Source: Rhodospirillaceae bacterium (GTDB taxonomy: Bacteria > Pseudomonadota > Alphaproteobacteria > Rhodospirillales > Magnetovibrionaceae). Taken from it: a stretch of DNA of 5,168 nt. The notes below the pieces were generated by a model. That model was given only the letters and a program-made list of their open reading frames with translations. It did not search any database and was not told the origin of the DNA. The stretch is taken from contig NVTL01000054.1 of the NCBI GenBank assembly GCA_002401565.1, positions 4,615-9,782 on the forward strand, read 5' to 3'. Shown in pieces: positions 1 through 5,168 of this stretch. The first letter of the stretch is position 1, and every line of letters starts with the position of its first letter. The translations under genes were made by a program, and so were the position numbers.

Positions 1-320
1 TTGCGAACCACTTCCAATTCGTCAGTATCGTTGAACATGGCGGGGGCGATGCGGTCTGAATTATCCAGATGCAAGACAACTTCGGCCAGATTGCGTTGCG
101 GGCGGTCGGAAGTCCCGCCAAAAATCACGTCGTCCATGGCGGACCCGCGCATTTGTTTGGCGGATGTTTCGCCCATCACCCATTTTAAGGCTTCGACAAG
201 GTTCGATTTGCCACACCCATTGGGCCCGACGACGCCCGTCAGGCCCGGCTCGATCACGAGCTCGGTTGGGTCGACGAAGGATTTAAACCCCGTCAGTCTG
301 AGCTTGGAAAAGCGCAGCAC
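1..320 (-). CDS. smc: Chromosome segregation ATPase SMC, N-terminal fragment (runs off window)
   Basis: SMC forms the ring-shaped ATPase that, with ScpA and ScpB, compacts and separates bacterial chromosomes. Only the first 106 codons are here; the protein, normally about 1150 residues, continues past position 1. Visible features: start [15 protein letters not shown], a Walker A P-loop GPNGCGKS at residues 32-39, then ALKWVMGE and the SMC-typical [15 protein letters not shown]. The GTG start at 320 is chosen because the conserved N-terminus begins there and an in-frame ATG is absent upstream. AAGGA lies only two bases before it, and a second purine-rich stretch (GAAGGGA, 331-337) lies ten bases before. 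The gene starts 17 bases after the DsbA-like stop codon, so both are probably co-transcribed. GC content is higher than in the unknown genes further upstream. The family assignment is secure; nothing unusual is seen in the part available. Confidence 0.94.
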   Translation of the reverse strand, partial: MLRFSKLRLTGFKSFVDPTELVIEPGLTGVVGPNGCGKSNLVEALKWVMGETSAKQMRGSAMDDVIFGGTSDRPQRNLAEVVLHLDNSDRIAPAMFNDTDELEVVR

Positions 321-337
321 GTTCCTTATATCCCTTC

Positions 338-988
338 TTAGTTCGCAGCCGCTAAGGCTTTATCCAAAGCTTCTTTGAAGTTTTCAAAAGGCTGAGAGCC
401 TTCGATTAATTTGCCGTTTAAAACAAAGCTTGGCGTGGATTGGATTTTATATTGAGCACTCGCCGTATCGCGTTTGTTTTCGACGTATTTCAACAGGTCC
501 TGATTGCCGACACATGATTTTACATCCTCGCCGCTAAGCCCATAAAACCGCGCCAAAGCAATTAATGAGGCCAGCGGGTTTTGGGAATCTCGCCAATCGG
601 CCTGGGTTTGAAACAGCATGTCGGTGAAATCATAAGCCCGTTCGCCGGAACAGCGCGCAATCATCGTCGCGCCCATGGCCAAACCATCCAGCGGGAAATC
701 ATGAAAAATCATGCGGACTTTGCCCGTATCGATGAATTCTTTTTTGATCAGCGGCAAGGTGTCTTTGTGAAAATTTGCACAATGCGGACAGGTTAGCGAT
801 GAATACTCATGCAAGGTAACCGGAGCATCAGCGCTGCCCAGCGTGATATCACCCTTGGCCTGTTCAATGCTGGCCATTTGAGCCGAGGCAATTGTTGGGG
901 TTAGGAAAAAAGCCAAGGCTACCAAAACACGTGCCATCAAAACACGGGAGGTCCAAGAGCTTCCAAAATTGCGAGTATATATAGACAT
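338..988 (-). CDS. DsbA-family thiol:disulfide oxidoreductase, exported
   Basis: A 216-residue periplasmic thioredoxin-fold protein that should introduce or exchange disulfides in exported proteins. The N-terminus has a basic stretch, a hydrophobic core (residues 18-32) and a likely signal peptidase site after IASA (36/37). The mature part carries the active-site CPHC at 67-70 within [10 protein letters not shown] and the cis-proline motif STPSF (Pro186). Two further cysteines, C113 and C159, fit the subfamily common in alphaproteobacteria, where an ARC-G and a downstream Cys recur. The frame is open to an ATG at 1063, but the ATG at 988 is preferred: it has GGAG six bases upstream and gives a normal signal peptide, and the promoter at 1019-1047 would lie inside the longer form. 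Length fits the family. Which electron partner (DsbB-like) it uses cannot be told from here. Confidence 0.92.
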   Translation of the reverse strand: MSIYTRNFGSSWTSRVLMARVLVALAFFLTPTIASAQMASIEQAKGDITLGSADAPVTLHEYSSLTCPHCANFHKDTLPLIKKEFIDTGKVRMIFHDFPLDGLAMGATMIARCSGERAYDFTDMLFQTQADWRDSQNPLASLIALARFYGLSGEDVKSCVGNQDLLKYVENKRDTASAQYKIQSTPSFVLNGKLIEGSQPFENFKEALDKALAAAN

Positions 989-994
989 AAAATT

Positions 995-998
995 CTCC
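995..998 (-). promoter_or_regulatory. Ribosome binding site deciding the DsbA-like start
   Basis: GGAG reads on the minus strand with six bases before the ATG at 988. It overlaps an in-frame ATG at 1000, which has no such site of its own, and so argues for the shorter protein. Confidence 0.7.
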
Positions 999-1018
999 AT
1001 CACTACTAGATATAGGTA

Positions 1019-1047
1019 AATATAGAGCCGTCCGCACCGCACCTCAA
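1019..1047 (-). promoter_or_regulatory. Predicted sigma70-type promoter for the DsbA-like gene and smc
   Basis: On the minus strand TTGAGG (1047-1042; four of six to TTGACA) is followed by exactly 17 bases and TATATT (1024-1019; five of six to TATAAT). Transcription would begin near 1012, giving a leader of about 24 bases before the ATG at 988. No other equally good element pair was seen just upstream of the gene. Prediction from consensus only. Confidence 0.6.
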
Positions 1048-1076
1048 GCCTTGCAAAGGCCAATTGAGCAACATGT

Positions 1077-1085
1077 TGTGGATAA
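1077..1085 (-). promoter_or_regulatory. Perfect DnaA-box 9-mer
   Basis: The minus strand reads TTATCCACA, a perfect match to the strong bacterial DnaA box. It lies 30 bases upstream of the -35 element of the predicted DsbA-like/smc promoter. By base count such a 9-mer is expected about 0.04 times in a window of this size on both strands. I saw no second box, so an origin is not suggested; a regulatory or titration site, or chance, remain possible. Confidence 0.35.
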
Positions 1086-1163
1086 CTTCCAAAAGCCTAA
1101 CAGTTGTCGCAGGCAATTGTGTTGAGAATTGGGTCAGGATTGGGCATGGGCTTTGAGATCTTG

Positions 1164-1248
1164 TCTCTTTGGCTCTTTGACCGGCCTCTATCTCGCGCGC
1201 TTTTTCGTCTTTGATATAATTGAACTCACCAAAAAAATCGTCATAAAA
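1164..1248 (-). pseudogene. Decayed fragment related to the coiled-coil of the large carrier gene
   Basis: In the minus-strand frame from 1248, which has no usable start codon, residues EKAREIEAGQRAK closely match EKARELEADQKAK in the large protein at 5168-3753 (10 of 13 identical, with I/L and R/K as conservative changes). At DNA level 1182-1207 matches 4364-4389 at 24 of 26 bases, and the longer pair 1168-1207 / 4350-4389 at 33 of 40. The frame continues to a stop at 1006 but loses protein-like character after the match and runs through the dsbA-like promoter. I read it as the leftover of a second copy of the carrier gene or of a recombination event. Charged helical sequences can resemble each other by chance, but the DNA-level match makes this less likely. 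Confidence 0.45.
1212..1220 (+). promoter_or_regulatory. Extended -10 promoter element, plus strand
   Basis: TGATATAAT is a perfect extended -10 (TGnTATAAT). No -35 box at proper distance is seen, which extended -10 promoters can tolerate. Transcription would start near 1227, ahead of the ribosome binding site at 1273-1280 and the zinc-finger-like frame, and against the direction of all the long genes. Confidence 0.35.
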
Positions 1249-1451
1249 TCAAAATTCGGGAAGCCTCAAAGTGGGAGGGAATTAAATGGACTGTCACCGT
1301 AATATTCAAACACGCCTGTGGTCAGGTTTTCAAAACGCGGGAAGAACTTAAATGTCATGCTGACTTTTGTGGTGAACAACGCGATGAGAAAGGAAATGTT
1401 TTGTTTGAGGTTTGGACGTGTCGAAAGTGTGAGAGTTCATTTTCTATTTAA
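1224..1451 (+). pseudogene. Start-less frame for a small zinc-finger-like protein
   Basis: The plus-strand frame from 1224 to the TAA at 1449-1451 is open for 75 codons but has no ATG or GTG and only one late TTG. It encodes C-x3-F-x5-L-x2-H-x3-C (codons at 1317, 1329, 1347, 1356, 1368), the spacing of the latter part of a C2H2 zinc finger, then WTCRKCESSF with C-x2-C-x3-F (Cys codons at 1419 and 1428), the spacing of the first half of another finger, just before the stop. A very good ribosome binding site, GGGAGGGA at 1273-1280, sits five bases before an ATG at 1286, but that ATG is one base out of frame and leads to a stop at 1349 after 21 codons. A single-base indel after the ATG would give an intact protein of about 54 residues. 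This may be a recently broken gene, a sequencing error, or, less likely, a programmed frameshift. Confidence 0.4.
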
Positions 1452-1472
1452 AAAAGAACAATGATATTTTTT

Positions 1473-2246
1473 TCAGTTTGCGTTCTGATCCTTACTTACT
1501 AACCAACCACCTACCAACTTGACGAGAAAGGCGCGGATTTCATCGACGTGTTTGATGTTCGGCCCATTTGTACGGAACCGAATATAGACATTTTCAAAAA
1601 CGATGTAACTTGAGCAGCTTACTGGGTGGCTTCTATATCCCTTAGAAATTGCTTGGCAATCTCCGACTTCATATGAAAAAAGGTCCGATGGCCTTTCTTG
1701 GATTTCTGGATTGACTTTGAGCAGTTTCCAAGACCGATCATATTCTTTCTCTTCGTACACACGAAAATAACCCGTTTGCGGATCGGTCTCAACATAGCGC
1801 GATTTATGGTAACCCGTTTTTGCCCAAATATCTTTCATCCAAAATGGATCAAGATAATGCTCGACACCATCTGGTTTTAAAATTTTAATATACAGTGAAA
1901 AGTCTTCATTAGAAACAAGCTTGCGGAACACAGTTTCGGGATCACGGGGGATATATCCGGGCACACTTGCCACCACTTCATCGTCCCGAAGATACATTGA
2001 CATTATGTCCCCCCCATCATGCAAGCCCGGCAACGACCCCATCCAGCTTGGCATCGAATGTGCAGTTTTATAATATTCTTGGGGGATATGAAAAACCCGA
2101 TCGCCCACTTGAACTTCACGGATGTACTGATCTGGGATCAGCCGTTGTGCGGCGATCCAAGCCGCTGAGAACACCCAATACAGACCAATCATGCACAAAA
2201 GCATGATAAAAACGAGCATAACCCTCTTAAGAAGCCGTTTTATCAT
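1473..2246 (-). CDS. Unknown membrane-anchored protein, 257 residues
   Basis: I do not recognise this protein. It starts with basic residues (MIKRLLKR) and one hydrophobic segment at about residues 9-31, so it is probably held in the inner membrane with the rest in the periplasm. The outside part is mixed alpha/beta in look, with VFHIPQEYY (51-59), an aromatic stretch around 116-175, and a C-terminal segment SYIVFENVYIRF (213-224) ending GGWLV. Cysteines 197 and 211 are the only ones outside the membrane segment and could form a disulfide. The ATG at 2246 is chosen over in-frame GTG 2249 and TTG 2252 because it overlaps the upstream stop as TGATG, a sign of translational coupling; no well-placed ribosome binding site is present. 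From memory, an anchored domain opening with an (I/F)P-x-Y strand followed by a two-Cys C-terminal half resembles some secretion-system immunity proteins, but that is weak. Confidence 0.8.
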   Translation of the reverse strand: MIKRLLKRVMLVFIMLLCMIGLYWVFSAAWIAAQRLIPDQYIREVQVGDRVFHIPQEYYKTAHSMPSWMGSLPGLHDGGDIMSMYLRDDEVVASVPGYIPRDPETVFRKLVSNEDFSLYIKILKPDGVEHYLDPFWMKDIWAKTGYHKSRYVETDPQTGYFRVYEEKEYDRSWKLLKVNPEIQERPSDLFSYEVGDCQAISKGYRSHPVSCSSYIVFENVYIRFRTNGPNIKHVDEIRAFLVKLVGGWLVSKDQNAN

Positions 2247-2431
2247 CACCAAAAAATGTCTAATAATTCCGCCTCCTCACGTGTTCCTGTAAAGGGTGAT
2301 CCGCCAAAGGTCGTTGAGGGCAAATCATGCACCGCAAACACTTTTTCGTGGTAGTCAAATATGTCGCCAGTTTCAAGCTTCCCTTGTGTTTTTGCCCCGA
2401 CAACTGTTGTCGCCTCCATATGTGCTTTCAT
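2246..2431 (-). CDS. Small unknown protein, or frame-shifted tail of the upstream gene
   Basis: Encodes about 61 residues from the ATG at 2431, ending AELLDIFW. It is acidic, without membrane segment or cysteine; the motif FAVHDLPSTTFGG is not one I know. Its stop overlaps the next ATG as TGATG, which supports that the frame is really translated. The ribosome binding site before 2431 is weak (AGG nine bases away). The same frame is open upstream to a TTG at 2515, overlapping the end of the preceding gene, and the stretch just before the ATG (ADIDQIRQDL) already looks like protein. One extra base near 2457-2480 would therefore join it to the 259-residue protein upstream into one product of about 335 residues. 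Independent small gene and broken tail are both open. Confidence 0.55.
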   Translation of the reverse strand: MKAHMEATTVVGAKTQGKLETGDIFDYHEKVFAVHDLPSTTFGGSPFTGTREEAELLDIFW

Positions 2432-2456
2432 TAAATCTTGCCTGATTTGATCAATA

Positions 2457-3236
2457 TCAGCAGGTCTTTTGGCATCGAGGTTTATATTTCTCAATAAATT
2501 GCACCCAATGATCAACCATTTTAAGCTGAATATTATGACGTTCGGGATGAATGTTTTTTAAGGCCGCGGCTTTTGCCAATCGCGCCTCATTTTTTAGTGG
2601 GCCATCTGGCAAGTAGTATTCTGCGAGTGCAGAAAAAAGATAAAGTCGATCAAAATCATCTTTCTTTTCAAATTGCAATAAATCTAAAAAGGCCTTTCCG
2701 TTACCTCGTATAGCTTCATGATAGATGGGCCAATACTCAGGGACGGAACCGGGGCTGTCTAGCCACAATCTATCAAACCCTGTTACAGCGACTTCAATAG
2801 GTAATCGCTTAATGTTAATTTTATCGGCAAAAAATTTATTAACCTCCCCTATCATGCCTTCAAATATTTCATCTCTTCGATCACATTGATCAGCAAAATA
2901 AACATAGTTTTCGTTGGGTATGTAATTTTGGTAATTCATCACACCAATTTTGGGTTCGTTCCTTGAGATGTAACGCCAAAACGATACATTGGTCTCTTCC
3001 TTGTATCCAATTTGCCCATTTTTTACGCTGACTTCAAATTTGACAACGCAATCATTCACCAAGTATTTTGGCACAAAATCCATCGCAAAATAGCGGGTTA
3101 TTTCATCGCTTATCAAGGGAGAAACTCGGTCAAATTCTGGCTTAAGAAAAAACTTCATTGATATAAAGCCTAGAAGGCCAAGGACACCAATGCCTGCCAA
3201 TATCATTAAGGGTTCTTTTTTCAAAATTGACCGCAT
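2457..3236 (-). CDS. Unknown membrane-anchored protein, 259 residues
   Basis: I do not recognise this protein. After a basic start (MRSILKK) there is one hydrophobic segment at about residues 9-30, then a large hydrophilic part probably outside the inner membrane. Cysteines 63 and 118 could pair; two more lie at 255 and 259 in RCQKTC at the very end. The most protein-family-like stretch is 180-250, with DFDRLYLFSALAEYYLPDG and a helix-rich end (WVQFIEKY). Start: the frame opens with TTG at 3248, but the ATG at 3236 is preferred because GGGA lies six bases upstream. The gene follows the 160-residue gene after 28 bases. Its last codons overlap another open frame, and the terminal RCQKTC may be an artefact of a frameshift. 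DNA is AT-rich compared with the large gene upstream and with smc. Confidence 0.8.
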   Translation of the reverse strand: MRSILKKEPLMILAGIGVLGLLGFISMKFFLKPEFDRVSPLISDEITRYFAMDFVPKYLVNDCVVKFEVSVKNGQIGYKEETNVSFWRYISRNEPKIGVMNYQNYIPNENYVYFADQCDRRDEIFEGMIGEVNKFFADKINIKRLPIEVAVTGFDRLWLDSPGSVPEYWPIYHEAIRGNGKAFLDLLQFEKKDDFDRLYLFSALAEYYLPDGPLKNEARLAKAAALKNIHPERHNIQLKMVDHWVQFIEKYKPRCQKTC

Positions 3237-3264
3237 GAATGATCCCAAATATTACGCCAGTAAC

Positions 3265-3747
3265 TTATTTGTAAACAGTAGCAGGTTCTCCACCTTTCTG
3301 TGTATATAATTTAACATCCACACCCATTGCATTGCCATGAGTTAGCGCTTGTCCCGGTCTCATAATGGAAACAACGTATCCATGAGGGTTAATATCGGGA
3401 TATGGCGGGGAAAAGTCTAAATACCCCGGTCCTTGCGGACTACCAAATATATTCCCACCACCAATATTATATGTGTCATCTCTCAAAGAATCAGAGCGGA
3501 GTTCGGCACGTATTTTTCCATTTTCATCAAGTTCTTGCCAGCCCACACTAATCGCCATGCTTTCATATCCAATTGAATTAGATGTAGGTTCAATGCGTAC
3601 AGGGCCGTTTACGAAAAAAGATTTAGATTCAGGAAATGATCCATTATTAATATATGCAGTCGCATCAGCATCTTCATTCCAATTAATGCCGCTTATATTT
3701 CCTTTACCACCTGCAATAAAACCATCGTTTCGTATTCCAATCTTCAT
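3265..3747 (-). CDS. Unknown soluble protein, 160 residues, directly after the carrier gene
   Basis: No family recognised. It has no signal peptide, no membrane segment and no cysteine. It is rich in Gly, Asn, Ser and Asp and probably mostly beta-strand, with NIGGGNIFGSPQGPGYLDFS at 94-113 and a C-terminal half containing INPHGYVVSIMRPGQ. The ATG at 3747 lies only five bases after the stop of the large upstream gene and has no clear ribosome binding site, so it probably depends on ribosomes finishing that gene. The coding DNA is strikingly AT-rich (one 60-base line is 32 % GC), unlike its upstream neighbour. Position right behind the carrier would suit an effector or cargo module, or a separately encoded C-terminal domain, but no catalytic residues can be named. 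Confidence 0.72.
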   Translation of the reverse strand: MKIGIRNDGFIAGGKGNISGINWNEDADATAYINNGSFPESKSFFVNGPVRIEPTSNSIGYESMAISVGWQELDENGKIRAELRSDSLRDDTYNIGGGNIFGSPQGPGYLDFSPPYPDINPHGYVVSIMRPGQALTHGNAMGVDVKLYTQKGGEPATVYK

Positions 3748-3752
3748 TTGGC

Positions 3753-5168
3753 TTATTTTGTTGATATCTCATAGTTCTTTCTGTGCTCTAAATCTTGCTT
3801 AGTCATTTTAGGGTTTTCGCCAACGTCTGCCGCTTTTTCGGTCGCACTTCTTGTGCCATCCCGAACCTCTCCCTTATCGGCTAAATAATTAGCGATTTCG
3901 GCTTTGACCCTTGGGCGGGTTTTTGCACCGTAAATATTGCTTTTTGCGGTAGCGATGATGGCGCTGTTGTCGAATTCCCGACCCGGGACTTTTTCACCGA
4001 TGTGTCTTTGCACGTTTTTGATCTCTGCATCAATGGTGGGATCGCCCGTGGTGATGGTGCGGGACGATGCGGTTGATGTGATGACCGACTTAGCCTTGTT
4101 TTGGTCCCTTAGCTTATCAATCTCGCGGGCCAAGCTTTGCGCGCCTGTGAGGGTGCCGCCTTGGGCATGCGCTTTGTCGACGTTGACTTGGGCACGGGAC
4201 ATGAGGTCGCGAAGCGCTTTGCCGTTTTTGACTTTAGATAGATTAGCCTGAGCGGCGCCCCTAAGTTGGGCATCAGTGAAGGTGCGCCCGGGGGCTCTTC
4301 TCGCGGCATTTGCGCGTTCAACGGCAATGCGATCATTGAGTTCTTGTTGCTTGGCCTTTTGGTCGGCCTCTAGCTCGCGGGCTTTTTCGATGTTTTGCAC
4401 CTGCTGGGCCGCCGTGGGACGGGTGTGCGTCTGTTTTTTCGTCTGGGTCACATTTTGCGCAAGTGCGGGGGGACCATAAACCGGGCGATCATCGGATAGG
4501 TTTGGGATATCGGGTAAAGATGATTTTGGCTTTGTGGAAAGGGTGCGCATCTTATCTTCTTCGTCTGGATCGATCATGTCCGGCATGGCGTTATAAAACG
4601 CGCGTCTTTCTTCGTCTTGAAGCTCTTGTTCTTTGCGGTGATCTTGGGCAACTTGCTGTTGTTGTTTGGCTTTTGCCTCTTGTTCAGATTTCTCCTTTGT
4701 AGCTTTTCGACCCGCAACAACACGATTATGGGCGTCTAGCTCTGCCCCGGTTTTTGCTGTTCCATTGCGGTTTTTGCCGCCAAACATTCCCCCGGGATTA
4801 AAATCGTTGTAACCAAGGGTGCGGGTGCCGGTTTCGGTTTTAGCCCAATCGCCTGACCTTTGGTTCCCGGTAGCCGCACGGGCGGCGGAATCCGCTTTGT
4901 TTTGAGCTTTTTCCGCTCGATCACGGCTGTAGTTATTGCCCCCAAATCGACTAAATTCCAGCAATCCCGTTTTGGGATTAATCGTCCCAGACCCGCCGTT
5001 TTGTTTTAACAATTTGGCCTCAGCGGGGGTGATGTGGGCCAAGATGGTGTCGCCGTTGCGGCCCATGTCTTGAAGATTAAGAGCGGTCGCTTGAACCATT
5101 TGCGTGGCGTTTTCGGTTTCGCCTTCGGGGCGCATTACACCGTCAACGCGCAAGCCCTTGGATTTTTG
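3753..5168 (-). CDS. Large coiled-coil protein with phage-like N-terminal motif (5' partial)
   Basis: The frame is open to the window edge, so the true start may lie beyond it; a TTG at 5153 and an ATG at 5135 exist in frame. Numbering from the TTG (466 residues): residues 40-67 hold HITPAEAKLL and GGSGTINPKTGLLEF, a pattern I recall from uncharacterised phage and prophage proteins with the consensus LAHI-P-EA-LLK-xGGSGTxNPxTGLPEF; I cannot confirm this here. A charged, Gln-rich coiled-coil-like stretch follows at 150-187, a Pro-rich linker at 205-250, a second helix at 254-287, and two copies of a PGRxF helical module at 288-322 and 390-424. There is no cysteine, membrane segment or signal peptide. 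The last 40 codons become AT-rich. It could be a virion-associated or secreted carrier protein; no enzyme domain is visible. Confidence 0.82.
   Translation of the reverse strand, partial: QKSKGLRVDGVMRPEGETENATQMVQATALNLQDMGRNGDTILAHITPAEAKLLKQNGGSGTINPKTGLLEFSRFGGNNYSRDRAEKAQNKADSAARAATGNQRSGDWAKTETGTRTLGYNDFNPGGMFGGKNRNGTAKTGAELDAHNRVVAGRKATKEKSEQEAKAKQQQQVAQDHRKEQELQDEERRAFYNAMPDMIDPDEEDKMRTLSTKPKSSLPDIPNLSDDRPVYGPPALAQNVTQTKKQTHTRPTAAQQVQNIEKARELEADQKAKQQELNDRIAVERANAARRAPGRTFTDAQLRGAAQANLSKVKNGKALRDLMSRAQVNVDKAHAQGGTLTGAQSLAREIDKLRDQNKAKSVITSTASSRTITTGDPTIDAEIKNVQRHIGEKVPGREFDNSAIIATAKSNIYGAKTRPRVKAEIANYLADKGEVRDGTRSATEKAADVGENPKMTKQDLEHRKNYEISTK
3882..3986 (-). repeat. PGRxF helical module, second copy (protein repeat)
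   Basis: Residues 390-424 of the large protein start PGREF and pair with the module 102 residues earlier. The shared pattern is PGRxF, then a helix with a conserved Ala and Asn, then Lys and regularly spaced aliphatic residues. An old internal duplication is the simplest explanation. Confidence 0.35.
4188..4292 (-). repeat. PGRxF helical module, first copy (protein repeat)
   Basis: Residues 288-322 of the large protein start PGRTF and align without gaps with residues 390-424, sharing P, G, R, F, A, N and K (7 of 35) plus several conservative hydrophobic positions. The similarity is at protein level only. Confidence 0.35.
4350..4389 (-). repeat. Segment duplicated upstream of the DsbA-like gene
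   Basis: This part of the large gene, coding EKARELEADQKAK, matches 1168-1207 at 33 of 40 bases, with 24 of 26 in the core 4364-4389 against 1182-1207. Both copies are in the same orientation, about 3.2 kb apart, so recombination between them could delete the cassette in between. Confidence 0.5.

Noticed and set aside
1..378. Long plus-strand open frame at the window start
   Set aside because: It is antisense to smc, whose minus-strand translation shows a clear P-loop and SMC motifs.
989..1063. N-terminal extension of the DsbA-like protein to the ATG at 1063
   Set aside because: It would bury the promoter elements, has a poor signal-peptide start, and lacks the well-spaced GGAG that the ATG at 988 has.
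1082..1160. Alternative minus-strand frame ending NPDPILNTIACDNC
   Set aside because: It looks protein-like for only about 17 residues, with no start signal; it may be part of the decayed remnant but cannot be supported alone.
1435..1473. AT-rich hairpin (GTTC...GAAC) followed by seven T
   Set aside because: The stem is almost all A-T with a mismatch, and the T run is seven bases away, so I do not call it a terminator.
3473..4479. Several plus-strand open frames of 67-109 codons
   Set aside because: They mirror the minus-strand genes, carry many Ser/Leu/Arg antisense-type residues and have no convincing ribosome binding sites.
1..5168. CRISPR array, tRNA/rRNA gene, insertion-sequence ends
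   Set aside because: No regular direct repeats with spacers, cloverleaf sequences, transposase motifs or terminal inverted repeats were found on reading both strands.

Overview
The window looks like a piece of an alphaproteobacterial chromosome. The evidence is a DsbA-like periplasmic thiol oxidoreductase gene followed 17 bases later by the start of smc, a gene pair I know from many alphaproteobacteria (often as mutY - dciA/DUF721 - dsbA-like - smc). I cannot name the genus. All convincing long genes lie on the minus strand, so transcription runs from high to low coordinates.

Layout in transcription order. (1) 5168-3753: the 3' part of a long, hydrophilic, coiled-coil-rich gene, open to the window edge. 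It has a phage-like N-terminal motif (LAHITPAEAKLL...GGSGTINP) and a C-terminal repeated PGRxF module. Its base composition is GC-rich (one 60-base line reaches 67 % GC). (2) 3747-1473: an AT-rich cassette of four tightly packed genes of unknown function: a 160-residue soluble protein, a 259-residue membrane-anchored protein, a small protein of about 61 residues that may be the frame-shifted tail of the gene before it, and a 257-residue membrane-anchored protein coupled to it through TGATG. (3) 1472-989: a 484-base stretch without an intact gene. It holds a short decayed copy of the coiled-coil segment of the first gene, a plus-strand extended -10 element with a strong ribosome binding site and a start-less zinc-finger-like frame, a perfect DnaA-box 9-mer, and a good sigma70-type promoter for the next gene. 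(4) 988-338: the DsbA-like gene. (5) 320-1: the N-terminal 106 codons of smc.

The core genes (dsbA-like, smc) probably form one transcription unit from the promoter at 1019-1047. The genes above them look like an accessory island inserted next to the core pair. A GC-rich carrier gene, an AT-rich run of short unknown genes with membrane anchors, and then a remnant of the carrier further downstream is the arrangement seen in polymorphic toxin/effector-immunity loci. That reading is an inference from layout; I recognise no toxin domain.
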